The translations under genes were made by a program, and so were the position numbers. DNA of 64,000 nt from Persicaria tinctoria (taxonomy: Eukaryota; Streptophyta; Magnoliopsida; Caryophyllales; Polygonaceae), in contig JBANSL010000020.1 of the NCBI GenBank assembly GCA_037127255.1, forward strand, positions 51,621,098 through 51,685,097. Reading direction: 5' to 3'. The notes under the pieces were generated by a model that was not told where the DNA came from, did not search any database, and worked only from the letters and a program-made list of their open reading frames with translations. Within the stretch, counting starts at the first letter, position 1. The number at the start of each line of letters is the position of its first letter. Of this stretch, positions 22,111 through 33,240 are shown one piece after another.

Positions 22111-24420
22111 ATTAGTTTTATGACTTATATAGTCTATATTATCAATTAATTCAAGAATTCGGGCCGGCATGGAGGACTCTTTTTTTTTTTTTTTTTTTTT
22201 TTGAATCAAGGATGATCCAACGGCTAGTGTGAGGTTAATGGGCCTTAATCTGGATCATACAAATATTAAATTAAATGGATAAAACTTCGCCGATTAAAGC
22301 CCAAATAAATTGCAATATATCTGGAGAAAATGACTCAATAGTAACGGGACGATCTCCCCCACATGCACAGATTTTCAATTTATTTTATTTATTTTTTGGT
22401 AGTGAGGTTTTCAAATTATTGACATTCAATTCTAGCTTAACACAACTACTGACAATATACTCGACTCACCATATTTTTAATACCCGCTTGCATGAGGTCG
22501 GAATCGTCAAACATCTACACTGAATTATTTACAAACTTGTAAATAAAGTAATCATTTAATGTTTTCCAAATTTGTTTAAAATTAAATTAAATAGTCATGG
22601 GCGCTTCATTTTTTTTTAAGATAATTAAATTTAATGAATTTTCATTATTTTTATCATAGGTAATTTATCCAATTAAATAAACAAGGGTGGTGTTATTTTA
22701 GTTAAATTTAGCCTATTTGATGAATTGGCATAATTGACTGGTATTTTTAAATTAACCTGGCAGAGAGTTAAGATAATGTAATTCAAATCCAGCAAAATAA
22801 TGTGCCTTAAAACTTTGTGATAATCTTATCCTCTATTATATGATCCGGCTATACATTCTGCATATATAATAAGATTTTATTTTATTTTTTAAAATTAATG
22901 ATGTATAGATATCAATAATTTATCGCTCAAAATTTGAATTTCTAGCCTCAAAAGATACCATACACAATAACTAGTTCACTGACATTTTTTTTTTGTATAT
23001 GGACAGAGATTCTCAGTAGTTCACTGACATTTTTTCTAATTTAAGTGCATATAAAAAAAATCCATTTTAAGATAAATCATTTTGAAACCCACAAATCAAT
23101 CACAATTTATACATATATGTATAATATATGAAATTATAAGTATTAACCACATATGGTTTTCCAATATCTTATACCATATATAGGATTAAATACAAAACGA
23201 TCAATCATCCAAGTATTCGATACAGTTGATTGAGAAGCCCTAATCCTTGCGAAAAAAGATGAACCATACCGCGGTCCAAATGCAAATAATGTATATATTC
23301 TCTATATGTGACAATTGATGGTCCATGGTATGGAAGCTCTCGGGATGGAATCGGCCTTTTCCCAAATCCGCAATCAACCAAAAGCTAAGATTCCTTATCT
23401 TCAAGCTTAAAGGAGCGCCACTCTTATATATCTTCGTCTTCCTCAATCAAACCAACACGCTTTCTCTTGTATCAAACCATCGTTCAATCCACCATTATCG
23501 ACGCGATGAAACATTAATATAAAAAAAATCTCGATTAGTAAAAAATATATTTTACAGGATTAATAGTAATTACATTATTGGAATCAGTATTGATGATGGG
23601 GTAGAACCGTATATATGATATGGGAAAAAATAATAATAATAAATTGATAAATTAATAATAAAGAAAAAGGAAACAAATCTCTGACCCATATTCTGTCTCC
23701 AGGTGAAACTGATCGAAATTGAAAAGGAAAAAAAAAAAAAAGGTGGGATGAAATAATTTACCTTAATAGTAAGAACAAACACATACCACCAAAGCAAGAA
23801 TTTAACTTTTTATGTCATGCAGGAAAACTTTATCAGAAAATTACCAAACCAAAACGCAGCGTTTTATTATAATTTCATCTACCGCTAAAGTGGTGGGGAA
23901 CAGCCTCACATGCCCTCCCACTGTGCAGATCTGATTACAATACACTTTTTAAATTCATTTCCCCTCCCTTTCTGTTTTTTTTTAATTACTATTATTAATG
24001 TGGTAAATTAAATATTAACTATATGTTTGAATTTAGTAAGAAAGGGAATCTCAAAATCCACCATTTTCTTTATCAAAAAAAAAATAAAAAAATCCACCAT
24101 TTTCAAAGTGTTTTTTTTAATTGTACGGATTAATTGGTGATTAAGCTGAAAATGAAACAAACTATGTAGTAATTAAAATTAAAATTTTGATATTATATAT
24201 ATATGTATGTAATGTAACTATCTTCAAGAACCATGGAAAATTTCCACTACGGGATTACAACCACACGAATATAAGAAAAGCTAATTAATTAATTACCAAA
24301 AGTAACCAAAAAAAAAAACAATATATATCGGGGCAGGTCCGTTTGCGTTGGATCCGGGGATTTTAGTTTTGGAATCGAGAGCTAAAGAGGGGTGACGTCA
24401 CACCTACGTAGGAACTAAAG
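22111..24420. other. Long intergenic AT-rich stretch
   Basis: No gene recognised. A run of about 24 T at 22179-22202 could be the reversed tail of an old LINE or SINE, but no coding relic is attached. The short frames at 23240-23520 and 23570-23797 show no domain. The end of this stretch should hold the RTFL 3' untranslated region. Confidence 0.5.
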
Positions 24421-24840
24421 CTAAGAGTCGCCGTGCTTACGCCAGCGGACGAGCATCGCGACGCAGCGTTTCATGATGTAGAACCGGGCCTTCTGCTCCT
24501 TGGCCATGGCGGAGCACTTCTTGGTGAAGTTGGATCCCTTCTTCCGAAGGCCGCCGCCGCCGCCGCCTTCCTCCGGCGGGGAGTAATGCTGCCTCGTGGA
24601 CGAGCTTCGCCGGAGGCCGGACGGCGGCGATGCGTGGTGGTTGATTCTCACGGAGGAGCTCTTCGAGAGGGAGGCGGCGGCGGCGGAGGGTTTGGAGGAG
24701 GAGCGTTTCTGGGAGAAGCTGCGGAGGAATGAGGGGGAGGCGCCGGCGCCGCCATCGGTGTAGCCGGCGTGGTGGTGGTGGTGGTGGTCTCGCTTTGAGA
24801 CACGCCATTTCTTGTCGAGGAAGAACTCCGGATCCTCCAT
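24421..24840 (-). CDS. RTFL: DVL/ROTUNDIFOLIA-like (RTFL) small polypeptide
   Basis: A complete intronless 139-residue protein. The C-terminal CSAMAKEQKARFYIMKRCVA then MLVRWRKHGDS (residues about 109-139) is the DVL/RTFL domain. Members are plant-specific small membrane-associated proteins that restrict longitudinal cell proliferation when overexpressed. The N-terminus MEDPEFFLDKKWRVSKRD is followed by six His (19-24), Ser-rich basic stretches and a Gly6 run (92-97), a variable, disordered leader typical of the longer family members. The ATG at 24840 is the first in frame and the stop is TAG at 24421. GC content is much higher than the surroundings, as expected for a single-exon host gene. 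An L1 LINE lies 196 bp upstream of the start codon. I am confident of the family, not of the exact orthologue. Confidence 0.93.
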   Translation of the reverse strand: MEDPEFFLDKKWRVSKRDHHHHHHAGYTDGGAGASPSFLRSFSQKRSSSKPSAAAASLSKSSSVRINHHASPPSGLRRSSSTRQHYSPPEEGGGGGGLRKKGSNFTKKCSAMAKEQKARFYIMKRCVAMLVRWRKHGDS

Positions 24841-24952
24841 TGATGAATGATGGAGAGGCGGTTAATTGGTGTTTTGCAAAGAGTGTGTATGAAAGGGAGA
24901 AAGGGAGAGATTAATTAAGTGTGAAATTGGGGTTCCATCATTCCATGGAAGC

Positions 24953-24962
24953 TACTTATAGA
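24953..24962 (-). promoter_or_regulatory. Candidate TATA box of the RTFL gene
   Basis: On the minus strand CTATAAGTA lies about 115 bp upstream of the ATG. It is the best TATA-like match between the gene and the L1 insertion at 25037. No start-site evidence is available. Confidence 0.4.
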
Positions 24963-25255
24963 GGTTAATTAATTTTATTTTTATTAAATTGTAACTTTTT
25001 TTTTAATTGGTTTATAGAGTATAGTGCACTTGGGAGTTTTGACATTTTTAAATATTTGTCATCGGAAAAACCCTAGGGCAAACAGGCGACTTCCGGCGGC
25101 CACCCCCTGGTGTCACCGAGCGTCTGTTCCTCTCTCCGGTCTAGGGCCGTGAGAGCTAGGTCATCCTCGCCGTCACCGTGCGAGATTCACCATCGTTAGG
25201 ATTAGTGTTGTGGCATCAGATTCGGAAGATTACGGTGAGTTCGTTGCTGTCGAAG

Positions 25256-26635
25256 ATGAGCAGTAAAGGGAAAGGGATTCATCTTACTGAGGAAGAAGCA
25301 GTCTTTCTAGATGGGGATGAAGTAGTGGCAAAGGAGAAATCGATTCAGAGTAAGTTGGTTTTGATTGGGAAGGTCTTGACGGTTAGGGCTCCGAACGCAC
25401 AAGCGTTGAGGGCGACTATGAAGGGGGCTTGGAAACTCCGGCATGAGTTCTTGTTCCGCGAGATAAAAGATAATCTTTTCAGCTTCCAATTTAGTGATAA
25501 GAGCGACAAGGAGAAAGTCCTAGAGGGCGGTCCTTGGTCTTTCGACAAATCCTTGCTGGTATTGAAAGAGCCTGGGATGGAGCAACTGGCGAAGATAAGT
25601 TTCACAAAGGCGGCCTTCTGGGTACGTATCTATGATCTACCGTTTGAAGCTTACACAAAACCAATGGTGGATATGCTAGGGCGGGTGTTTGGGGGGATCC
25701 TAGAGATGGAAGAAAGCGATCTTCTCATATGTGGGAAGTGTATCCGAATACGGGTGATGCTGGACCTAACAAAGCCACTTCGGCGGGGGATTATGATCAC
25801 GTTGGGGGGTAAGAAGATGTGGCTGGAGGTTAGGTATGAGAGACTGCCGAATTTCTGCTATTCGTGTGGGCGAATCGGACATGTAGAGATGGAGTGTGAG
25901 GGGGAGGATGAGGGAGAGAAATTATCGGGAGAGTACGGGGATTGGATGAGAGCATCTCCATTTAAACCACAAAAGGATAGGAGTGGTGTTGAGAGGGAGA
26001 AGGAAAGGAGCCTCTTGGAAAAAATGAGAGGGAGCAAGATGGGTACTGATGAGGGAGTAGAGGGAGGGAGTAGGGGGAGTAGTAAAGGGAGGAAATCACT
26101 AATAGAACTTCTAGAGGAAAGGGAAATGGAGGAGGAGAGGAGTGATGGGGTGGAAAAAGTGCTGAGCAAGGAAGCTGAGGGAGTAGTTGAAATGGTAGAA
26201 AAGGTCACAATTGGGGAAGAGGACGTGGAAATGGAAATGGAAGGGAATGTGGGGCATCAAAAAACACAAAAGGGGAGTGATGGGGTGGAAATTAGGGATA
26301 TCAGTGGGGGTAATTTAATTCCATCTAGAAAAACTGAGGGAGGGGAGGATAGTGATAGTAAAAATAAAAAAGGAGGGAGGAAAGAGGGTGGGGGGAGTTG
26401 GAAAAGAGTTGCTAGGGAGGTGGGAACCCTGAACCTTATTAGCAGGAAGGGAGAGATTGGGTGTGGGACCAAACGGAAAGGAGATGAGGGATGGGAGGTG
26501 GGAAGACTGAGCACAAATGAGGGTGGATCAGAAGATAAGAGTGATAGCGGAGGGAAGAGAGTGAAGGTAGTAGGTGAAGTAAGTGCTACCAATTTGATAT
26601 CGGCCGGGGACGAGGTCCCCCGCCGGACACAATGA
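25256..26635 (+). CDS. L1 ORF1: DUF4283 / zinc-knuckle nucleic-acid-binding protein
   Basis: 459 residues starting MSSKGKGIHLTEEEAVFLDG at 25256. The frame stays open upstream to 25178 but has no earlier ATG. The DUF4283 region covers about residues 30-170 (LRHEFLFREIKDNLFSFQF, GGPWSFDKSLLVLKE, FWVRIYDLPFEAY). A zinc knuckle CYSCGRIGHVEMEC (CX2CX4HX4C) is at 201-214. The C-terminal half is Glu/Lys/Gly-rich and probably disordered. Such proteins bind element RNA and form the ribonucleoprotein that retrotransposes. The stop TGA overlaps the ORF2 start in ATGA (26632-26635), which suggests coupled or reinitiating translation. Confidence 0.92.
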   Translation: MSSKGKGIHLTEEEAVFLDGDEVVAKEKSIQSKLVLIGKVLTVRAPNAQALRATMKGAWKLRHEFLFREIKDNLFSFQFSDKSDKEKVLEGGPWSFDKSLLVLKEPGMEQLAKISFTKAAFWVRIYDLPFEAYTKPMVDMLGRVFGGILEMEESDLLICGKCIRIRVMLDLTKPLRRGIMITLGGKKMWLEVRYERLPNFCYSCGRIGHVEMECEGEDEGEKLSGEYGDWMRASPFKPQKDRSGVEREKERSLLEKMRGSKMGTDEGVEGGSRGSSKGRKSLIELLEEREMEEERSDGVEKVLSKEAEGVVEMVEKVTIGEEDVEMEMEGNVGHQKTQKGSDGVEIRDISGGNLIPSRKTEGGEDSDSKNKKGGRKEGGGSWKRVAREVGTLNLISRKGEIGCGTKRKGDEGWEVGRLSTNEGGSEDKSDSGGKRVKVVGEVSATNLISAGDEVPRRTQ

Positions 26636-29600
26636 GTTACATCAGTTACAACTGCCGGGGAGTGGGGAAGGCCCGCGCGGTTGACAAGCTCACTAGGATG
26701 GTGAGACGGGAGGCCCCAAAAATCCTATTCTTGATGGAAACAAAGAGCAATAGGATGAAAATGGAAGAGGTGCGTAGGACTTTGGGTTTCAAGAACATGT
26801 TTGTGGTGGATAGGGTTGGGTTGTCGGGAGGTTTAGCTTTGATGTGGGGTGAAGATTGGACGGTCAATATAGTATCGTACACTCAACATCATATCGATGC
26901 TCAGATTCGTATGCCCGACGGGGTACAGTGGAGGTTTACGGGCTTTTACGGTTGGTCAAAGGGGAATGAGAAGCATCAGACGTTAGGGCTCATGAAAAGG
27001 CTGCATGAAGACCCTCACCATGCGTGGATGTGTGTAGGGGATTTTAACCTCTGTGCATCACTTGATGATAAAGATGGCGGTAATATCGCTGATTTTGGCC
27101 AGCTGGTTGAGTTTAGGGAGGTAATTGAGAGATGCGAGCTTAGGGAGGTACCCTACATAGGAGGTCGGTTTACATGGGACAATGGGCGTGAGAATGAGGA
27201 GTTTATTCAAGAACGACTCGACATGGCCTTTTGCAATGATGCGATGTTAGAGATGTTCCCCCAGACATTGGTTCGGCACTTAGAAAGGTGCAAGTCGGAT
27301 CACCTGCCGATAAAGATATCTCTTGATGGAGATGTTGATGATAGCCGAAGGAAAAAGAATAATGTATTCAGATTTGAGGCTATGTGGTTTACAAATGAGG
27401 ATTGTTTGGAAGTCATACATAATGGATGGACTAACCCGGGGTCAAGCAGTGTGGACCAGAGTGTTATGGGCAAAGTCAAGCGCTGTGCCGATGATCTGAA
27501 GGACTGGGACCGAAGTTGTTTCGGGCATGTTAGATCGAGGCTGGCAAAGATCCGGGATAGATTAAAAGAGATGTCAGAGGGCGGGATGAGAGGGGAGTTG
27601 GTGAGGGAAAGGAAGGAGCTTGAGAAGGAGGAGAGGGAACTTATGGAGAAAGAGGAAATCATGTGGTTCCAACGAGCTAGAGCTAACGAATTTCGATGCG
27701 GGGATCGGAATACCAATTTCTTTCATAAGAAGGCGGAAGGCAGAAATCGGAGGAACAAACTCCGGAGGCTGATTGATGATGATGGGGTTGAGGAGAGGTC
27801 TTTTGATGGGAGGGTAAGGATAGCAACGAACTATTTCCGTAATCTTTTTGAGTCGGATGTCAAAGCGCCCCCGACGGTGGCTACTCAAGGAATCGAGCCT
27901 TTCGTGACGGAGGAGGATAATCTCGAGCTGTTACGGCCCTTCACTGCGTCTGAGGTAAAACACGCCCTATTTTCAATGCATCCCACAAAAGCGCCGGGCC
28001 CGGATGGTATGCCGGCACTTTTCTACCAAAAGTGTTGGCACATCGTCGGGGCTGATATTACTAATTATGTTTTGAATATCCTAAACGGTCAGCCGATGCC
28101 TTCTGGCCTTAATCACACGTTCATAACTTTAATTCCAAAGGTGTCGGACCCGTCTAGGATGAGGGAGCTTCGACCAATTAGTCTTTGTAATGTGGTTTAT
28201 AAGATTGTGTCCAAAGTATTGACGAACAGGCTGAAGAAGATCTTGGGGAAGCTAATAGCGCCGAGTCAAAGTGCTTTTGTGCCGGGTAGGTTGATAACAG
28301 ATAATGTGTTGGCTGCGTTTGAGCTATTTCACTTCATGAAGACTCGGCAGGGGGGTAAAAGAGGTTTTATGGCTTTGAAGCTTGACATGGCGAAAGCTTA
28401 TGATCGGGTTGAATGGTCGTTCCTCGAGCACTGTATGGGCAGATTTGGGTTTGACGAAAGGTGGATTTCCTTGGTGATGAAGTGTGTGAATTCGGTTTCT
28501 TTCTCAATCTTGATGGATGGGGAACCGTCGGCTGAGTTCACTCCGAGTCGAGGGCTAAGACAGGGAGACCCCTTGTCTCCATACCTTTTCCTTTTATGCG
28601 CCGAGGGTTTGTCTGGAATGCTAAGGGTGAGTGAGGCAGAAAGCAGGATCCAGGGCATCAGAATTGCGCCGACAGCCCCTACTATCTCACATCTTTTCTT
28701 TGCTGATGATTGCGTATTGTTTTTGAGAGCAACCTGTCAACAGAGCAGCGAAGTGGTTCATATACTCCATACTTATGGAGAGGCGTCCGGGCAACAGGTG
28801 AATTTCTCAAAATCTGAGCTTTCGTTCAGTAAAAATGTTGATGCAGCTAGAAGGGAGGACATCAAGGGTCGATTGGGGATCCGTGAGGTCGAGAAACACG
28901 ATCGCTACTTGGGGCTGCCAACTATGATAGGCAGGTCGAAGAAGGCCATCTTCCAGCAACTTAAAGAGCGGGTTTGGAAGAAGGTGAAGGGCTGGAAAGA
29001 GAAGTGTCTATCAAGAGCGGGGAAGGAAGTCCTGATCAAGTCTATTGCCCAAGCGATACCTACATATACAATGTCTTGCTTCCGGCTGCCAACGGGTCTT
29101 TGTCAAGATATAGAGAAGCTGTTGAGCGATTTCTGGTGGGGGGACGGAGATGGGAGAAGGAGAGTGCATTGGATGAGTTGGAGACGGATGAGTCGCTCGA
29201 AGCATAGAGGTGGTATGGGATTCCGAGATCTGGAATTATTCAACCTCGCCCTTCTAGCTAAGCAGGGATGGCGACTAATGCAAGAACCGGAGTCCTTGGC
29301 AGGGAGGCTACTGAAGGCTAAGTACTTTCCGAACACATCCTTTCTTCAGGCCCGGCTGGGATACAATCCAAGTTACACCTGGAGGAGCCTGATCAGCGGC
29401 CAGGAGGTCCTAAGGGAAGGATTAATGTGGAGGATTGGAAATGGGAGTGACGTGAATGTGTGGGAAGACAGGTGGATACCACGGCCTATGTCTTACAAGG
29501 TGGTGGCAAATGCGAAAGGAGGAGACCCGAACATGAGGGTTATCGAGCTCATAGATTGGGGGAGTGGACGGTGGGATACTGAGAGAGTCAGGCAAGTACT

Positions 29601-30747
29601 CCTCCCATGTGATGCGGAAATTGTGCTTGGAATGAAGCTGGTTGATCCGGATTGTTTGGACCGGCAAGTGTGGATTCCGAGCAAGCATGGTATCTTCTCA
29701 GTCCGATCGGCGTACCATATGCAGCTTGAAAAGAGAGATATGGGAAATGGTGATATTGGTCAAGCCGATAGGAGTAAGCGAGAGAGAGTGTGGAAGGTCT
29801 TCTGGAAGATGAAGATGGTACCGAGAGTTACTTCGTTTGTTTGGAGAGCAGCAAGGGAGATTCTCCCGTGCAAGACCAATCTGGTGACGAGGAAGATCAC
29901 CGAAGACGATATATGTGAAGTATGTGGAAGACAGGAGTCGGGATTCCATGTGCTTTATGAGTGCCGACTAGCCAAGGAGGTGTGGAAAGGTGCAGCTGAT
30001 CTATTGAGGTTCTGGAGGGGGCAGAAGTCAGTCTGGGAGGTCTTCCAAAACGTGTTTCTGACGGGCTCCGAGGGAGAGAGGCAGCGATGGTCCATGATCC
30101 TGTGGAGTGTGTGGAGGGCCAGGAATAAGAGGATTTTTGAAAACAGCGTCAAGCCCCCACATGTAGTGCTGCAGGAGGCGGATTTGGAACTAACTGAGTT
30201 CACAAAACATACGGACAGCACATGTGCGGCTCCGAGAAAGGCATCACAGCCGGGTGGAACCAGGTGGGAAAAGCCTAGACAAGGGTTCATAAAATTCAAT
30301 TGTGATGCTTCGATCACTAAGGCGAACGGAGCGAGCATTAGCTTCATCGGACGAGCGGATGATGGCCGGTTCCTCATGGCGGGACAACGAAGAATTGAAT
30401 GCATTACTGATGCTGAGATCGCTGAAGCGGAGGCCATTCGATGGGCAGTGACAATTGCACAGGAAAGAGGATTGAGGTCGGTGCATTTTGAGTCGGACTG
30501 TCTCCCCCTTATTACGAAGCTCCAGGAGGGTTATGCTGGACTAGGAATGATCGGCATGATGATCGAGGCCATCACCAAGGCAACCAGCGGAATCACTGAT
30601 CTAGTGTGGTCTCATGTTCGCCGTGAAGGAAATGAAGTGGCTCATAGCTTAGCGACGTTTAGGCCCATTCAAGACTCTTTGTTCTTTTCTTTTCAGGCTT
30701 TGCCTTCAAGCGTTGCTGTACTGTTATCTGATTCATCTTATGCTTGA
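26632..30747 (+). CDS. L1 ORF2: endonuclease, reverse transcriptase, zf-RVT and RNase H
   Basis: 1,371 residues without interruption. The APE-type endonuclease is at about 1-230, with N7 (NCRG), E36 (LMETKS), GDFNLC and SDH at 222-224, which nicks target DNA. The reverse transcriptase spans about 470-760: LRPISLCNVVYKIVSKVL, SAFVPGRLITDNVL, LKLDMAKAYDRVEW, GLRQGDPLSPYLF and FADD at 690-693. The zf-RVT region is at about 1010-1110, including CEVCGRQESGFHVLYEC with C1095 and C1098. The RNase H domain covers about 1215-1340, with D1225 (NCDAS), E1267 (AEAEAIRWAV), D1289 (ESDCLPL) and VRREGNEVAHSLA. This domain order is that of plant L1 elements that acquired an RNase H. The product should prime reverse transcription at the nicked target. 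Confidence 0.95.
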   Translation: MSYISYNCRGVGKARAVDKLTRMVRREAPKILFLMETKSNRMKMEEVRRTLGFKNMFVVDRVGLSGGLALMWGEDWTVNIVSYTQHHIDAQIRMPDGVQWRFTGFYGWSKGNEKHQTLGLMKRLHEDPHHAWMCVGDFNLCASLDDKDGGNIADFGQLVEFREVIERCELREVPYIGGRFTWDNGRENEEFIQERLDMAFCNDAMLEMFPQTLVRHLERCKSDHLPIKISLDGDVDDSRRKKNNVFRFEAMWFTNEDCLEVIHNGWTNPGSSSVDQSVMGKVKRCADDLKDWDRSCFGHVRSRLAKIRDRLKEMSEGGMRGELVRERKELEKEERELMEKEEIMWFQRARANEFRCGDRNTNFFHKKAEGRNRRNKLRRLIDDDGVEERSFDGRVRIATNYFRNLFESDVKAPPTVATQGIEPFVTEEDNLELLRPFTASEVKHALFSMHPTKAPGPDGMPALFYQKCWHIVGADITNYVLNILNGQPMPSGLNHTFITLIPKVSDPSRMRELRPISLCNVVYKIVSKVLTNRLKKILGKLIAPSQSAFVPGRLITDNVLAAFELFHFMKTRQGGKRGFMALKLDMAKAYDRVEWSFLEHCMGRFGFDERWISLVMKCVNSVSFSILMDGEPSAEFTPSRGLRQGDPLSPYLFLLCAEGLSGMLRVSEAESRIQGIRIAPTAPTISHLFFADDCVLFLRATCQQSSEVVHILHTYGEASGQQVNFSKSELSFSKNVDAARREDIKGRLGIREVEKHDRYLGLPTMIGRSKKAIFQQLKERVWKKVKGWKEKCLSRAGKEVLIKSIAQAIPTYTMSCFRLPTGLCQDIEKLLSDFWWGDGDGRRRVHWMSWRRMSRSKHRGGMGFRDLELFNLALLAKQGWRLMQEPESLAGRLLKAKYFPNTSFLQARLGYNPSYTWRSLISGQEVLREGLMWRIGNGSDVNVWEDRWIPRPMSYKVVANAKGGDPNMRVIELIDWGSGRWDTERVRQVLLPCDAEIVLGMKLVDPDCLDRQVWIPSKHGIFSVRSAYHMQLEKRDMGNGDIGQADRSKRERVWKVFWKMKMVPRVTSFVWRAAREILPCKTNLVTRKITEDDICEVCGRQESGFHVLYECRLAKEVWKGAADLLRFWRGQKSVWEVFQNVFLTGSEGERQRWSMILWSVWRARNKRIFENSVKPPHVVLQEADLELTEFTKHTDSTCAAPRKASQPGGTRWEKPRQGFIKFNCDASITKANGASISFIGRADDGRFLMAGQRRIECITDAEIAEAEAIRWAVTIAQERGLRSVHFESDCLPLITKLQEGYAGLGMIGMMIEAITKATSGITDLVWSHVRREGNEVAHSLATFRPIQDSLFFSFQALPSSVAVLLSDSSYA

Positions 30748-30800
30748 ATGAAAGTGGTTGATTTTTCTCAAAAAAAAAAAAAAAATAGTGCACTTGGGAG

Positions 30801-31850
30801 CACATGCCCACTTTGTGGACCATATATATGTAAGAAATTTCATGTTAGGGGTAACATGGTAATCTTTAGTATGGGAGTGGTGAAATTAAAGAAATGGAGG
30901 ATATTTGTAATTTTGTATAGTTTGGTTTTCACCCTTATTTATTTGGTTATAACTTATAAGTTGGTGTAACAGTTGTGATGCATATTTAGCGTAGGTTAAG
31001 AAATATTGTAAAATCGTTTCTACCTAGCCTTTTCAAATGAGTGAATCAACCCTTTAAATAAGTTATACGTACCTTATCTATGTTTTTAGAGGCTTGAAAT
31101 AGGTAAAGAGATCGAATCACATATTGAAAATATGAATGAACGAGTTTAATATTAATAATAGCCGGTGAGCTACTTTTTTTTTTTAATTACAATTGGTTTT
31201 AGAATAAAACCTCACCCGACTTATATGATAGACTACTAGCACATAGGCGCATGTGGACACAATCTTTAGTCACGAGCGACTAACCAGAAAGACAAGTTAT
31301 GGTGAAAAAAATCAATCTTAAAGCGATTGACTCAGGAAAAAAAAAAGTTATTTACCTACAATCTCTATTAATTTGAATAGATGATATTGGTAGGTAAGGG
31401 TAAATATTCTATATATATAATCCAAGTTATACAAATGTTTGAATGTTTTTCCTAGTGTTGGAGGCTCGAGGTCTATAGTTAATTTAAAAAAAAAAAAAAA
31501 TGGTACTCCACAGTGATGGTAGAAAAGTTAATGTAATTAGGTTAATTAGTTGATACTTAGGTGAAGCTAGGGTTTAGCTAGGTTAGAAGTAATGTGTTTT
31601 AAAAAGGCTGACAATGACTTATAATGTGTTAGCTAGGTGTGAAGTGTGAGGCACACTGAAAAACTTAGTACTATTATTGATCGAATTGAAAGGTACTTTT
31701 GAATGGATAAAAAATGATGAAGAAACGGTGAACGCCTTGAAACAAATAGTGAAAGATATTAATCATAGTTTTGATGAATAATCCTGATCGATGAAATTCT
31801 TGTACGTTGTATTATCATCACCGGCATGGTAAGGCTTATATCATTGCTTC
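30801..31850. other. Intergenic AT-rich sequence
   Basis: The sequence carries on from the pre-insertion upstream flank of the RTFL gene after the L1 duplication. No gene, tRNA or bordered element recognised. Confidence 0.4.
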
Positions 31851-32085
31851 TTTTTCTTTTTTTGTTTTTTTTATTAGGAAAGGATTCGGGCGAGGAGACT
31901 CTACCCGGCAGCATCCTTACGGATGAGGTTTAGAAGACCTGAATCGTTGTGAATATTGACTCTCCGGCCAAAGTGACAAAGATGTGCAACCTTATCAGCC
32001 ACTTTATTACCCAAACGGGTTACGAGGCACATCAAAAAAAGAGATTTGTTTCAAAGTCAATAGAAGAAGTTGTACATCAGATAAA
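31851..32085 (-). pseudogene. 5'-truncated LINE tail, RNase H remnant
   Basis: On the minus strand the sequence reads PRNPFG...NKVADKVAHLCHFGRR, then VNIHNDSGLLNLIRKDAAG, which is the C-terminal end of a plant L1 RNase H (the family has GN-VAH-LA here). A reversed A-rich tail (T-rich on the plus strand, 31851-31876) lies at the expected side. Only about 200 bp remain. Confidence 0.6.
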
Positions 32086-32519
32086 ATTAGTTTAATTTTC
32101 CAAGAATATTTAGTTTTTTTTGTTTAACTAATCAATGATTATACTAGAGTGGCTTCTTTATTTTGCCTGCTCTTTATTTCCTCTTTAATTAATTTCGAGT
32201 TTTTTTGTTTCTTTTTTGGCGTTTTGATTCAATCATTTAATTGGGTTTTTAATTGTTCAAATAAATAATCACGCGCTGATTATCCATTCTAAGATGATAT
32301 TTCCAATTAGCTTTAATTTTATTATATTAAAAAAAGTAATTAAGTATTCAATCCTCAATCATAAAGGTACTTTGTCTCTAAAGGCTTATCAATTTACCAT
32401 GCCAAGCATAAAGGAGGAGGATAGATGGATTGGCCGGGCACCAATTTTTACTAGTATTATTTGTGGTAATTGTGGAAGAAATGCAATGAGTTTATCCTCT
32501 AGATCCCGTCCTCTGAATG

Positions 32520-33240
32520 AATAATATGTTAATCTAAATATAAATTATTATTTTACCAAAAAAATAATATAGATATAAATCAAATTAGTTTGACATATTA
32601 TATATATATAATTCAAATATATTTTATTTAGATTCTCTCAAAATATAAATAAAATTCACATTTATTTGAGAAAGTTTTTTTCTCTAATCTATCAGTAATT
32701 AAATCTTATGTAATTTAACATAGTTGATTTTAAAAAATATTTTAATTTTTTTTTATTAAACATATATATTTATTACGTTAGTTTACTAAAATATCTATAC
32801 ACGGATGGATTGTAAGTGGCTACATATTATGACTACATAATATTGTAATTATTTATTTTTGGCCTCAAAAAATAATATAGATATAAATAAAACAATAATA
32901 ATTATTAAATGATTAATTTTGATATAAATACTTCTCTCCACTAAAAAATAATCTAGATATAAAAAAAATAGTACCTATCAAATACTACATACGTAGTATG
33001 TATCTATTAATATATTTTTTTATTATGACTATAAAATATTTTTATTTATATTTTTTTCAATTAACTAAAATATATATAGATAGATGGTGGCTTATACAAT
33101 TTTCTATAAACTATGATAACATATTATTTTGTTAATTTTTTTCCTAAAATCAACCATAAATCCATAATGCACCACATAAGACGCTTAGTATGTGTATATA
33201 GATAGATTAATGATTCAATATATATCTTTTAACCACGTTA
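32520..33240. repeat. AT-rich dispersed repeat, uninterrupted copy
   Basis: It aligns with 1130-1481 plus 3832-4010: ATATTTTATTTAGATTCTCTC, AAATAAAATTCACATTTAT, GTGGCTTA, then AACATATTATTTTGTTAAT. At about 33,090 it reads GTGGCTTATACAATTTT with a single TTA and no MITE, so it serves as the empty site for the PIF insertion at 1482. Confidence 0.65.

Larger units (their letters stand above)
25037..30784 (+). mobile_element. Full-length L1-type LINE with both ORFs open
   Basis: A perfect 16-bp target duplication ATAGTGCACTTGGGAG (25021-25036 and 30785-30800) brackets 5,748 bp. It contains a short 5' UTR, ORF1 (459 aa), ORF2 (1,371 aa) and a 15-A tail. Both ORFs are uninterrupted and the known catalytic residues are present. 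This is the least damaged transposon in the window and probably a recent insertion. Confidence 0.95.

Noticed and set aside
24433..24808. Long frames on both strands over the RTFL gene
   Set aside because: They are GC-rich overlap frames; only the minus frame ending in the DVL domain has a recognised family.
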